From contig NZ_JACJPF010000052.1 of assembly GCF_014695915.1 (NCBI RefSeq), positions 62,001 through 126,000 on the forward strand: a stretch of 64,000 bases of DNA, given 5' to 3'. This DNA is from Trichocoleus sp. FACHB-40 (GTDB taxonomy: Bacteria > Cyanobacteriota > Cyanobacteriia > Cyanobacteriales > FACHB-T130). Below the pieces are notes generated by a model. It ran no database searches. It was not told where the DNA came from and saw nothing but the letters and a program-made list of their open reading frames with translations. Position 1 is the stretch's first letter. Every line of letters starts with the position of its first letter. The translations under genes and the position numbers were made by a program. Shown in pieces: positions 26,604 to 34,507 of the stretch.

Positions 26604-27686
26604 TTAACGATTTTGGAAATAGCTGACGATGGTCTGCGCGATCGCTTCCGTTCCATCCGTTGCTACCATCTGAGACTGGCGGGGTGTAAGCAAAGGCTGA
26701 CGCAGAAACTCCCAGTTACTCTGGAAAAACTCAGCAGGTTTCAGAATTTGATGATACCCATGATTTTGAATGCCTTCAAGTAACAAGGGCGCTTCTGCAA
26801 AGCCCTCTCGTGTTAACGTCACTAGGGGTACTCCCAGCCGCAAAGCTTCGGCAAAGGTGCTGTATCCTGGTTTGGAAACCACTCGCCCACACAGGGGCAT
26901 AAAATCTACTGGGCGGTAAGACTGGTCTGTAATTTTGAGTAAATTAGGGAAATCGGGCGAATTTCGGTCAAAGGTGATGAATTGCCAATCGGGAAACTGC
27001 TGCAAGTTGTCATAGGGAATTTCTTGCAAACCTAAGCCGCCGAAAGTGAGTAAGATAGTTTGCTCTCTTGGTGCTGTAATTCCAAATTTAGCTCGCAGTT
27101 CGTCGGAATTGTGGCGGGGATTACCTCCGGTTAAGCCAACATCTGTAATATTGCCAAAAGCGCTCATGGGTTCGTGGAAGGGTAAGCGAAATAAGCGATC
27201 GCATCCTGCATAACATTCGCTAATCCAATCAGAAATTTCCAGAAATTCCCCTCCCCACGCCCGATAAATAAAATCCCAGCCAAAATTACTCAGCATCCAA
27301 CAAGGAATATCCGCAGCTTTCCCAATTGATGCTGCTAGAGGGGGAATATCTGCCAAAATTAAACCTACTCGATTTTGGCGAATGAAACTTACTTCTCCAG
27401 CAATTATAGATTTTTGTTGGGCGCGAATCTCCCGCAATTTTTCCAGGGTAGCGCCTTTGTCCATCGCGAAACTATCAGCTTGCACAACGCCAATATCAAA
27501 AGCACGGGGGCGATGGATGAAATCTCCTGTAATGTAAGATTCTAGCAACCAGCGTGGTGCTGTTGTTACTAGAATTAGCAGAATTTCAGGATACAGTTTT
27601 TGTACTTCCGCTGCGACGGATGCCGCCCGGACTGCGTGGCCGAAGCCGTGATTCGTGATCGCTACGTATAAAATTGGATGGGTCAT
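26604..27686 (-). CDS. Glycosyltransferase-like protein (GT28/MurG-like fold)
   Basis: The 360-aa protein begins MTHPILYVAITNHGFGHAVR, a GT-B N-terminal loop resembling MurG-like enzymes. The C-terminal half has ILLTFGGLGLQEIP, FMPLCGRVVSKPGYSTFAEAL (blocks: VVSKPGYSTFAEAL) and GVPLVTLTREGFAEAP, which match the nucleotide-sugar site of such enzymes. The donor and acceptor are unknown. It is upstream of yjbQ. A 169-base spacer without a gene separates it from the aminotransferase. Confidence 0.7.
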   Translation of the reverse strand: MTHPILYVAITNHGFGHAVRAASVAAEVQKLYPEILLILVTTAPRWLLESYITGDFIHRPRAFDIGVVQADSFAMDKGATLEKLREIRAQQKSIIAGEVSFIRQNRVGLILADIPPLAASIGKAADIPCWMLSNFGWDFIYRAWGGEFLEISDWISECYAGCDRLFRLPFHEPMSAFGNITDVGLTGGNPRHNSDELRAKFGITAPREQTILLTFGGLGLQEIPYDNLQQFPDWQFITFDRNSPDFPNLLKITDQSYRPVDFMPLCGRVVSKPGYSTFAEALRLGVPLVTLTREGFAEAPLLLEGIQNHGYHQILKPAEFFQSNWEFLRQPLLTPRQSQMVATDGTEAIAQTIVSYFQNR

Positions 27687-27855
27687 TGGGAATGGCTAAT
27701 ATGGCAATTCATGCAGGAATTGTAAAAGTTTATGAACCGCCTTCGCGGAGCCTGTGCTTTGAGACTTAGAAAGAGAAAGAAGAAAAAGGGAAGATTTCAT
27801 AAACGGTTTAGGGTTGCTATTGATTAAGTCCAGACTGGAAATTGATAATTAGCTA

Positions 27856-29049
27856 TTAGCCATCAAATTCTTGAATTGTTTCAATTAAGCGATCAATTTC
27901 TCCAGGGATGGTGAAATAGTGAACGCAGGCACGAACGCAGTCTGGATTGTTGATTGTCCTCACAAGTATGCCTTGTGTTTCCAAAAATTCTACTAACTTT
28001 TGATGGTTTGGTTTGTCTTTAAGTTTGAAGGAGACAAGACCTGATTCTGGTGGTGCATTTCGCAGACATTGGATGCTGGGAATTTCAGCTAAACGTTGCC
28101 AGAGATATTTACTCAAATTTCGGATTTGTTGATAACATTCCTCTGGGGTTCCCCATTGCTGATGTAGCGCGATCGCTGCCCTTAACCCAGCGTAAAGTGG
28201 ATAGGCGGATGTTGCTACTTCATATCTTCGCCCGTCCGGTTGCCAACTGTAGGGTAAAGATTTACTGGGTACAATACTGCGCCAACCAATAAAGGTGGGA
28301 TTTAAGTTTTCTAAGGCTTCCGGTCGTACGTAAAGACCGCCCACACCTTCTGGCCCACACAACCATTTGTGGCCAGTAAAGGCATAAAAGTCAACAGCTA
28401 ATTCTGTTAGATTTAGTGGCAAAGAACCCACAGATTGAGCCGCATCTACCAAAATTCTTACAGGCTGATGATTATGGGAATGCTGGCGTACCGCCTCAGC
28501 AATTTCACCCAGGGGTAGGACTTGTCCGGTGTTCCAGAGAAGATGACTCAGCACTACCATTTTGGTTTTCGGGTGCAGATGATCGCTAATCGCTGCTACT
28601 GGATTGCCTTCGTTCAATGTCGCCATTAGGGGACAACAGTCAACTCCGATGCCAAAACGCCGCTGGAGTTCTTGTACAGTTGCGATAATGCCTGGGTGTT
28701 CGCAGTCAGAAATGAGTAAGCGATCGCCTGCTTGCCAGTCGATACCCCACAAGGCGATATTGCAGCCTACGGTGACATCTTCAGTTAAAGTAATAGTTTC
28801 TGGCGGAACGTTGAGGGATTTGGCGATCGCGCTTCTAGTTTCATTCGCCTCCTTTATAACCCAAGCGTTGACCTCTGTGGAAAATGGCCCCGAACGCTGC
28901 ACGTATTCATAGGACTGGTAAATTGCATCCAAAGCCGCTTGGGGCATCGGGCCTTGACCGCCATAATTGAAATACGCTTTATTCGCCAAGGCTGGAAATT
29001 GCTGGCGATGACTCTCCAGCGAGTCCTTGGTTTTCTGTAAATTGGACAT
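27856..29049 (-). CDS. Class V aminotransferase (cysteine desulfurase-like fold)
   Basis: The 397-aa PLP-dependent enzyme has the fold type I pattern: YFNYGGQGPMPQAALDAIYQ, DAAQSVGSLPLNLTELAVDF (conserved DAAQ) and the PLP-binding Lys in FTGHKWLCGPEG (about residue 230). No active-site Cys loop typical of NifS/SufS is obvious, so it may be a C-S lyase or an isopenicillin-N-epimerase-like member. Its start lies 119 bases from the left duplication of the transposon. Confidence 0.85.
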   Translation of the reverse strand: MSNLQKTKDSLESHRQQFPALANKAYFNYGGQGPMPQAALDAIYQSYEYVQRSGPFSTEVNAWVIKEANETRSAIAKSLNVPPETITLTEDVTVGCNIALWGIDWQAGDRLLISDCEHPGIIATVQELQRRFGIGVDCCPLMATLNEGNPVAAISDHLHPKTKMVVLSHLLWNTGQVLPLGEIAEAVRQHSHNHQPVRILVDAAQSVGSLPLNLTELAVDFYAFTGHKWLCGPEGVGGLYVRPEALENLNPTFIGWRSIVPSKSLPYSWQPDGRRYEVATSAYPLYAGLRAAIALHQQWGTPEECYQQIRNLSKYLWQRLAEIPSIQCLRNAPPESGLVSFKLKDKPNHQKLVEFLETQGILVRTINNPDCVRACVHYFTIPGEIDRLIETIQEFDG

Positions 29050-29167
29050 GAGTTTGCGTCACTATATAACTTTATAGAGTTATCCACCTTTTAAGGTAGG
29101 GTTGTTTCATTCTGTACTTTTCTGGCTAGATAAGCTCAGATTATAAAAAAAAGAACCGCAAAGACGC

Positions 29168-29172
29168 TAAGG
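29168..29172 (+). repeat. Left target-site duplication of the CAST (TAAGG)
   Basis: The five bases TAAGG directly precede the terminal TGTCG of the left end. The same five bases follow the right end at 54691-54695. A 5-bp duplication is the usual footprint of Tn7-like transposition. The flanking chromosome here reads ACCGCAAAGACGC, a common intergenic motif, with no tRNA. Confidence 0.95.
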
Positions 29173-29400
29173 TGTCGAATAACACATTATTTGTCGTCTT
29201 AACAAATTATTGTCGTCGAAGCTATTATGGCTAAAACCTTTACCCTTAAAAGGCTTTAGCCGTTTTTAATGTGTTTTCTTCCAAAATTGATTTTAACAAC
29301 TTATTTGTCGTTATTTAAAAAATTAACAATTTAGATGTCGCTTCTTTGAAATTAACCTTTTCTAAATTTTCTACATTCTTTAACAAATAAAGTGTCGCTT
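29173..29400 (+). repeat. CAST left end with five TnsB-site-like repeats
   Basis: The end begins TGTCG. Five copies of a motif close to TTAACAnnTTAnnTGTCG follow, all in the same direction: about 29180-29196, 29199-29216, 29293-29310, 29323-29340 and 29380-29397. The unequal spacing (two close, three apart) is typical of Tn7-like left ends bound by TnsB. The first two copies are the closest match to the right-end sites. Confidence 0.85.
29229..29267 (+). terminator. Terminator-like hairpin inside the left end
   Basis: GGCTAAA (29229-29235) pairs with TTTAGCC (29255-29261), and CCTTT with AAAGG inside. The stem is followed by GTTTTT. It sits between TnsB-site repeats. It would stop transcripts entering from the chromosome before they reach tnsB. 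This insulating role is inferred. Confidence 0.45.
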
Positions 29401-29592
29401 TTTGGAAATAAACAAGTATGATATTACTTAAGCGCATGGTACGAATGTACTAAAATGCACTGTGTATTTAGGTCTAGCTACTTCTTTACCTCTGTAGGGT
29501 GAGAACGAGAGTGCTGATACTTAGCTGTGTCGCGCTTAAACTCGGCGATGCTACACCGCTACTAATTCATGTCTTGACATAGAAGCCCGACT

Positions 29593-31353
29593 ATGGAAGA
29601 AATGCCACTGATAGATCCTGGTGTTGAATCTTTTCTTTCTGACGAGGACAATGACCGAGAAGAAATCCATCAGAAAGAAGTAACAGAAGAAATTGTGATC
29701 GCAACTGAACTGTCAGACGAAGCAAAGTTCAGGATGGAAGTGATTCAAAGCCTGATTGCACCATGCGATCGCAAAACCTATGGGCAAAAATTGAAGGAAG
29801 CAGCGGACAAACTGGGGAAAACGGTTCGGACAGTACAGCGACTCGTTAACAAGTATCAGAAAGAAGGTTTATCGGCGATTACTGACACCGAGCGCTCCGA
29901 TAAAGGCAATTACCGAATTGATCCTGACTGGCAAGATTTCATTATTAAAACCTTTAAGGAGGGGAATAAAGGTAAGGAGGGGAATAAAGGTAGTAAAAAG
30001 ATGACTCCAGCTCAGGTGGCAATTAGGGTACAAGCTAAAGCGGATCAGCTAGGTTGCGAGAAATACCCTAGCCACATGAGTGTGTATAGGGTTCTTAATC
30101 CTATAATTGACCGACAAGAACAGAAACAGAAGGTACGAAATATTGGGTGGCGAGGGTCAAGAGTATCCCATAAGACTCGCGATGGGCAAACTCTGGACGT
30201 GCGGCATAGCAATGATGTGTGGCAGTGCGATCATACAAAACTAGACATCATGTTGGTGGATCAATATGATCAACCTTTGGCTCGTCCTTGGCTAACCAAA
30301 ATCACCGACAGCTATTCTCGCTGCATCATGGGCATTCATTTAGGCTTCGATGCACCGAGTTCTCAAGTTGTTGCCTTAGCTTTGCGCCATGCAATTTTAC
30401 CCAAGCACTACAGTTCTGAATTTAACCTTCAGTGTGAGTGGGGAACTTATGGCATTCCAGAAAACTTGTTCACTGATGGTGGCAAGGATTTTCGTTCGGA
30501 GCATGTAAAGCAAATTGCTTTTGAACTTGGCTTTGAGTGCCATTTGCGTGATCGCCCTTCTGAAGGGGGTATAGAAGAACGGGGATTTGGGACAATTAAT
30601 ACTGATTTTCTAGCGGGATTATACGGATATTTAGGCTCAAACGTGCAGGAACGCTCAGAGAAAGCTGAGGAAGAAGCTTGCTTAACGCTACGAGAGCTAC
30701 ATCTGCTATTGGTGCGCTACATCGTTGATAGGTATAATCAGCGCATTGATGCCAGAACAAAAGATCAGACTCGTTTTCAACGGTGGGATGCAGGATTGCC
30801 TGCTTTGCCACCTGTAATTAAGGAGCGGGAATTAGATATCTGCCTGATGAAAAAAACTCGCCGCAGTATCTACAGAGGTGGGTATTTGAGCTTTGAAAAT
30901 ATCATGTATCGGGGTGATAGCCTGCCAGTTTACGCTGGCGAAACTGTAGTCCTCCGATTTGACCCTAGAGATATCACCACCGTTTGGGTATACCGTTCGG
31001 AGATGGGGAAAGATGTATTTCTAACTGCTGCCCATGCTCTAGATTTAGAAACCGAGCAACTTTCTTTTGAAGATAATAAAGCGGCTAGTCGTAAACTGCG
31101 TAAGACAGGGAAAGATATTAATAATAAATCTATCTTGGCAGAAGTCCGCGACCGGGATGTTTTCATCAAGCAAAAGAAAAAAAGCCGACAGGAACGCAAA
31201 AAATCAGAACAAGCTCAAGTGCATCCTATTTACGAGTCACCTAAAAATATTCAATTAGAAGCGGTGGAATCTTCCGAAACACAGCCTGAAACTCAACCGC
31301 AACGTCCTAGAGTTTTTAACCTCGACCAACTCAGTGCAGATTACGATGAATAG
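29593..31353 (+). CDS. tnsB: Transposase TnsB (type V-K CAST)
   Basis: The 586-aa length equals that of known V-K TnsB proteins. An N-terminal HTH region (YGQKLKEAADKLGKTVRTVQ, about residues 63-82) is followed by a DDE integrase core. Asp lies in WQCDHTKLDI (about 213), the second Asp in LFTDGGKDF (about 293) and Glu in GGIEERGFGTIN (about 326). The C-terminal Mu-type domain and a basic tail end NLDQLSADYDE, presumed to bind TnsC. TnsB recognises the end repeats and performs strand transfer. There is no TnsA, as expected for V-K elements. It precedes tnsC by 97 bases. The whole catalytic triad is intact. Confidence 0.95.
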   Translation: MEEMPLIDPGVESFLSDEDNDREEIHQKEVTEEIVIATELSDEAKFRMEVIQSLIAPCDRKTYGQKLKEAADKLGKTVRTVQRLVNKYQKEGLSAITDTERSDKGNYRIDPDWQDFIIKTFKEGNKGKEGNKGSKKMTPAQVAIRVQAKADQLGCEKYPSHMSVYRVLNPIIDRQEQKQKVRNIGWRGSRVSHKTRDGQTLDVRHSNDVWQCDHTKLDIMLVDQYDQPLARPWLTKITDSYSRCIMGIHLGFDAPSSQVVALALRHAILPKHYSSEFNLQCEWGTYGIPENLFTDGGKDFRSEHVKQIAFELGFECHLRDRPSEGGIEERGFGTINTDFLAGLYGYLGSNVQERSEKAEEEACLTLRELHLLLVRYIVDRYNQRIDARTKDQTRFQRWDAGLPALPPVIKERELDICLMKKTRRSIYRGGYLSFENIMYRGDSLPVYAGETVVLRFDPRDITTVWVYRSEMGKDVFLTAAHALDLETEQLSFEDNKAASRKLRKTGKDINNKSILAEVRDRDVFIKQKKKSRQERKKSEQAQVHPIYESPKNIQLEAVESSETQPETQPQRPRVFNLDQLSADYDE

Positions 31354-31450
31354 TTTTTAAACTCTTGGATATCCCTTGCTCACAAATGCCCAAATTTACC
31401 TAAACGATATTCCTAGTGTTTAAGATGAAACAAGAAAGACAATACTGATA

Positions 31451-32287
31451 ATGACAGATACTAATTTGCAGAAATGGGTGCAAAAATTATGGGGGGATGA
31501 GCCAATCGCTGAGGAATTGCAACCAGTAATTAAGCGATTAATTACTCCACTCGTTGTAGAAATGGAATATATGCAACAGATCCATGAATGGTTGGATATG
31601 CAGCGCCTATCGAAGCAACCAGGGCGAATTGTGGCTCCTCCGCGAACAGGTAAGTCTATTACTTGCGATGTTTACAGGCTTCTAAATAAGCCACATAAAA
31701 AACCAGGTAGGCGAGATATTGTACCCGTTTTATATTTGCAAGCCCCTGGAGATTGTTCCGTAGGAGAATTATTAGTATTAATTCTTGAACTTCTTAAGTA
31801 TGGTGCAACTACGGGGAAAGTAACCGAACTTAGAAAAAGGGTTCAACGGGTTCTGAAAGAATCTCATGTAGAGATGATTATTATTGATGAAGCCAATTTT
31901 CTTAAGCTGAATACGTTCAGCGAAATTGCCCGTATTTACGATTTGTTAAAGATTTCAATTATTCTTGTGGGTACAGATGGACTAGATAATTTAATCAAGC
32001 GAAATGAGTATATTCACGATCGCTTCATAGAGTGTTACCGCTTTGATGTCATATCGGAAAAGAAATTCCCCCAGATAGTAGAAATATGGGAACGGGAGAT
32101 TGCTGACTTACCAGCGCCATCGAATCTCAACAGACAAGAAACTTTAAAGCTTTTGTATCTAAAAACAGGAGGTAAACTTGGTTTATTAGATAAAGTAATC
32201 AGAAAAGCAGCAATTTTATCTTTAAAGAAAGGGTTGAAATCTATTGATAAAGTGACGTTGCATGAAGTGGTGGAGCGATTTGAGTAG
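31451..32287 (+). CDS. tnsC: AAA+ ATPase TnsC (type V-K CAST)
   Basis: The 278-aa protein has Walker A APPRTGKS (about residues 60-67) and Walker B MIIIDEANF (about 142-150). Later sensor residues are in IILVGTDGLDNL. V-K TnsC forms helical filaments on DNA and passes the target from Cas12k/TniQ to TnsB. Its length is normal for the family (about 276). The stop overlaps the tniQ GTG start by one base. Confidence 0.95.
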   Translation: MTDTNLQKWVQKLWGDEPIAEELQPVIKRLITPLVVEMEYMQQIHEWLDMQRLSKQPGRIVAPPRTGKSITCDVYRLLNKPHKKPGRRDIVPVLYLQAPGDCSVGELLVLILELLKYGATTGKVTELRKRVQRVLKESHVEMIIIDEANFLKLNTFSEIARIYDLLKISIILVGTDGLDNLIKRNEYIHDRFIECYRFDVISEKKFPQIVEIWEREIADLPAPSNLNRQETLKLLYLKTGGKLGLLDKVIRKAAILSLKKGLKSIDKVTLHEVVERFE

Positions 32288-32790
32288 TGGAAACAGTTGA
32301 GGATAAACCTTGGTTTTTCCAAGTAGAACCTTTAGAAGGCGAAAGTATCAGCCATTTTTTAGGGCGCTTTCGCCGGAATAATTATTTGACTCCTGGGGAA
32401 TTAGGTAGACTCGCAGGAATTGGTTCGATTGTGGGGCGATGGGAAAAGTTTTACTTGAATCCCTTTCCCACAAGGCAAGAGTTAGAGGCTTTAGCCTCTA
32501 TAGTGGGGGTTGAGATTGAAAGGCTGTATCAAATGCTGCCCTCTCAGGGTGTGGTAATGCAGCCTAAACCGATTCTGTTATGTGCAGCTTGTTATGGGGA
32601 GAACCCCTATCATCGGCTTGAGTGGCAGTTTAAGGAGCGATGGGGGTGCGCTCGCCATCAGTTGCGTTTGTTAGCAAAATGCACCAACTGCGAGACACCG
32701 TTCCCTGTCCCTGCGTTGTGGGTACACGGTGAATGCCTGCATTGTTTTCTGCCTTTCGCGAAGATGGCGAAACGACAGAAGCGAGTTTGA
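32287..32790 (+). CDS. tniQ: Target adaptor TniQ (type V-K CAST)
   Basis: The short 167-aa TniQ form is characteristic of V-K systems. The N-terminal TniQ domain has FQVEPLEGESISHFLGRFRR. A zinc-finger region follows with CAACYGENPYHRLEW and later CTNCETPF and CLHCF. The start is GTG 32287, sharing one base with the tnsC stop, so tnsC and tniQ are translationally coupled. In the known mechanism TniQ binds Cas12k-crRNA and nucleates TnsC. Confidence 0.93.
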   Translation: METVEDKPWFFQVEPLEGESISHFLGRFRRNNYLTPGELGRLAGIGSIVGRWEKFYLNPFPTRQELEALASIVGVEIERLYQMLPSQGVVMQPKPILLCAACYGENPYHRLEWQFKERWGCARHQLRLLAKCTNCETPFPVPALWVHGECLHCFLPFAKMAKRQKRV

Positions 32791-32865
32791 TAAGGGATCG
32801 CGAGTGACGTGTTTTTAACTTAGCTCAGCTTGACTACACTCTAATTGCCGAATCATTGATGAGAG

Positions 32866-32985
32866 GAAGTGCTAGAAAATTGGATTGAATTCTTACAGCA
32901 ACAGCAAATCGGTGGAGCAACCTGTTACAGTCTCTATCATTCCAGCTTCCGTAACTGGCTGGGCAAGCAACTCAATCTCAGTTAG
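32866..32985 (+). pseudogene. Remnant of the C-terminal part of a signalling-ATPase-like protein
   Basis: A 39-codon frame with no start ends at TAG 32983-32985. Its translation (EVLENWIEFLQQQQ ... YSLYHSSFRNWLGKQL) resembles the segment just after the NACHT/NB-ARC ATPase in large cyanobacterial WD40 proteins. It is too short to be functional. It suggests that former cargo between tniQ and the IS was lost. Confidence 0.3.
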
Positions 32986-33025
32986 ACCTCGTACAAAATT
33001 TACACTCAAGAAGCAATGTGATTGA

Positions 33026-33046
33026 TGTGTCCAACTGTTGGACACA
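33026..33046. terminator. Palindromic hairpin after tniQ
   Basis: TGTGTCCAA and TTGGACACA form a 9-bp stem around CTG (33026-33046). No T-run follows, so it may be a factor-bound operator or a weak end of the tnsBC-tniQ transcript. Confidence 0.35.
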
Positions 33047-33142
33047 GGATGGTAATAATCGCCTTTTACCTTTCCACAAAGACTTTGAAAGAGAATCGAT
33101 TTCACATTGCTGGCTGAAAGTCAATTCAGAAGCCAGAATGGT

Positions 33143-34378
33143 CAGGGCAAACGCATCTTATCCGAGCAACACCTTGAGCAAGTAGTCTTCATCCCAACCC
33201 GCCCGCAACCGTTTATTCTTGATGCCAATCTTGAGAGTCGTGTCCTGATTGAGCAGGTTGAGGGCAACATGACGCACCAGAGCCAAATTTTCTGGTGCAT
33301 AATCTTTCCGAATGCGACAAGCATCTTCCAGAAATGCCAAGTCTAAGACCCAATGGAGTGAATTTTCCACTAACCAATGGCTGCGAACTGCTTTTGAGAG
33401 CCGATGTGCATCACTGGTCAAACTACTGATGTAGTAACGAGTTTCTCGTTCGATTTTGCCATTGATGCGTTGTTCTGCCTGAATCATCCCAATGCTGGTG
33501 AACTTTACCCACTTGTCGGCATCGATCAAAAACTCTACCTGTCCCATCGTCCAGCAGCGACGAATTTCTACCCGTCCATGTCCTTTGTCCAACGTTTGGT
33601 GAAAATCATGCTCAATGCCAGCAAAATTAATGGCTTGAGCCTGAGCAAATATCTGCTGGACATCTTCAAAGAGATTCCCCTGATTGTCTTTGAGCGCCAG
33701 GACATAATCGGCACCCCGTTCGACAATGAGTTTGGCAATCTCCTTCTGGCAACCCATCGCATCAATCGTAATGACACACCCACTCACTTCTAGCACTTTG
33801 AGCAATTGGGGAATAGCCGTGATTTCGTTGGACTTGTCATCCACTTTGCATTGTCCCAGCACCAGACGGTTGTGGCTTGCCCAAGCGCTGACCATATGAA
33901 TTGCTCCTTTGCCGTCCGCAGAATCATAGGACTGGCGTAGGGTTTTGCCGTCAATCGCAATCACTTGTCCACCACTGAGACGAACTAGAGAACGAACCCA
34001 CTCCAGGAAACTTTGCTGCAACTGTTGAGGATTCAAGCGAGCAAACACACGGGCAAAGGTGTCATGCGAGGGGATGCCGTTCGGTAGCTCTAAGATGCGC
34101 TTTAGCCACTTGAACTTTGCCTGTCCGAAATTTTCCATTGCCACCCAACTATCTGCTCCGCAAATGACCGCTAGAATGGCAATTGTCAGAATATCGATGA
34201 GTTTGTGACGTTTGCTGCGCTCTATGCGAGGGTCGTCAATCTCGCTAAGATGCTCAACCAACTTGTATTTGGGCTTCAGCTTCATGAGTAGGTTTACAAC
34301 GGCAACGTTCTAATTTTCCGCCTCTGCAACCCATATCTTCTTTCCTTGTCTGCTGAAAATTAAGATGCGTTTGCCCTG
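33143..34378 (-). mobile_element. Intact ISAs1-type insertion sequence, 1,236 bp
   Basis: Perfect 18-bp inverted repeats bound it: CAGGGCAAACGCATCTTA at 33143-33160 and its reverse complement at 34361-34378. A perfect 10-bp target duplication CCAGAATGGT lies at 33133-33142 and 34379-34388. It contains one transposase gene. The perfect ends and duplication suggest recent insertion into the CAST between tniQ and hsdR. Confidence 0.95.
33158..34285 (-). CDS. ISAs1 family transposase
   Basis: The 375-aa protein is uninterrupted. The N-terminal DDE_Tnp_1-associated part contains HLSEIDDPRIERSKRHKLIDI (block DPRIERSKRHKLIDI). The catalytic Asp is in VIAIDGKTLRQS, the second Asp in VITIDAMGCQKEIA and the Glu in HWLVENSLHWVLDL. 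These match ISAs1/H-repeat transposases. The gene starts near the right inverted repeat and ends inside the left one. Confidence 0.95.
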   Translation of the reverse strand: MKLKPKYKLVEHLSEIDDPRIERSKRHKLIDILTIAILAVICGADSWVAMENFGQAKFKWLKRILELPNGIPSHDTFARVFARLNPQQLQQSFLEWVRSLVRLSGGQVIAIDGKTLRQSYDSADGKGAIHMVSAWASHNRLVLGQCKVDDKSNEITAIPQLLKVLEVSGCVITIDAMGCQKEIAKLIVERGADYVLALKDNQGNLFEDVQQIFAQAQAINFAGIEHDFHQTLDKGHGRVEIRRCWTMGQVEFLIDADKWVKFTSIGMIQAEQRINGKIERETRYYISSLTSDAHRLSKAVRSHWLVENSLHWVLDLAFLEDACRIRKDYAPENLALVRHVALNLLNQDTTLKIGIKNKRLRAGWDEDYLLKVLLG

Positions 34379-34507
34379 CCAGAATGGTTAGCTGTGATTT
34401 GCGACTTAATAAGTGGGAACACTAAGAGAGTAGAGCGTGGAGCAAAGCAATCGCGCTCTTTGAATTGCTTTTAACTTCCGGCTTTACAAGACAAGACGTA
34501 GGCACAA

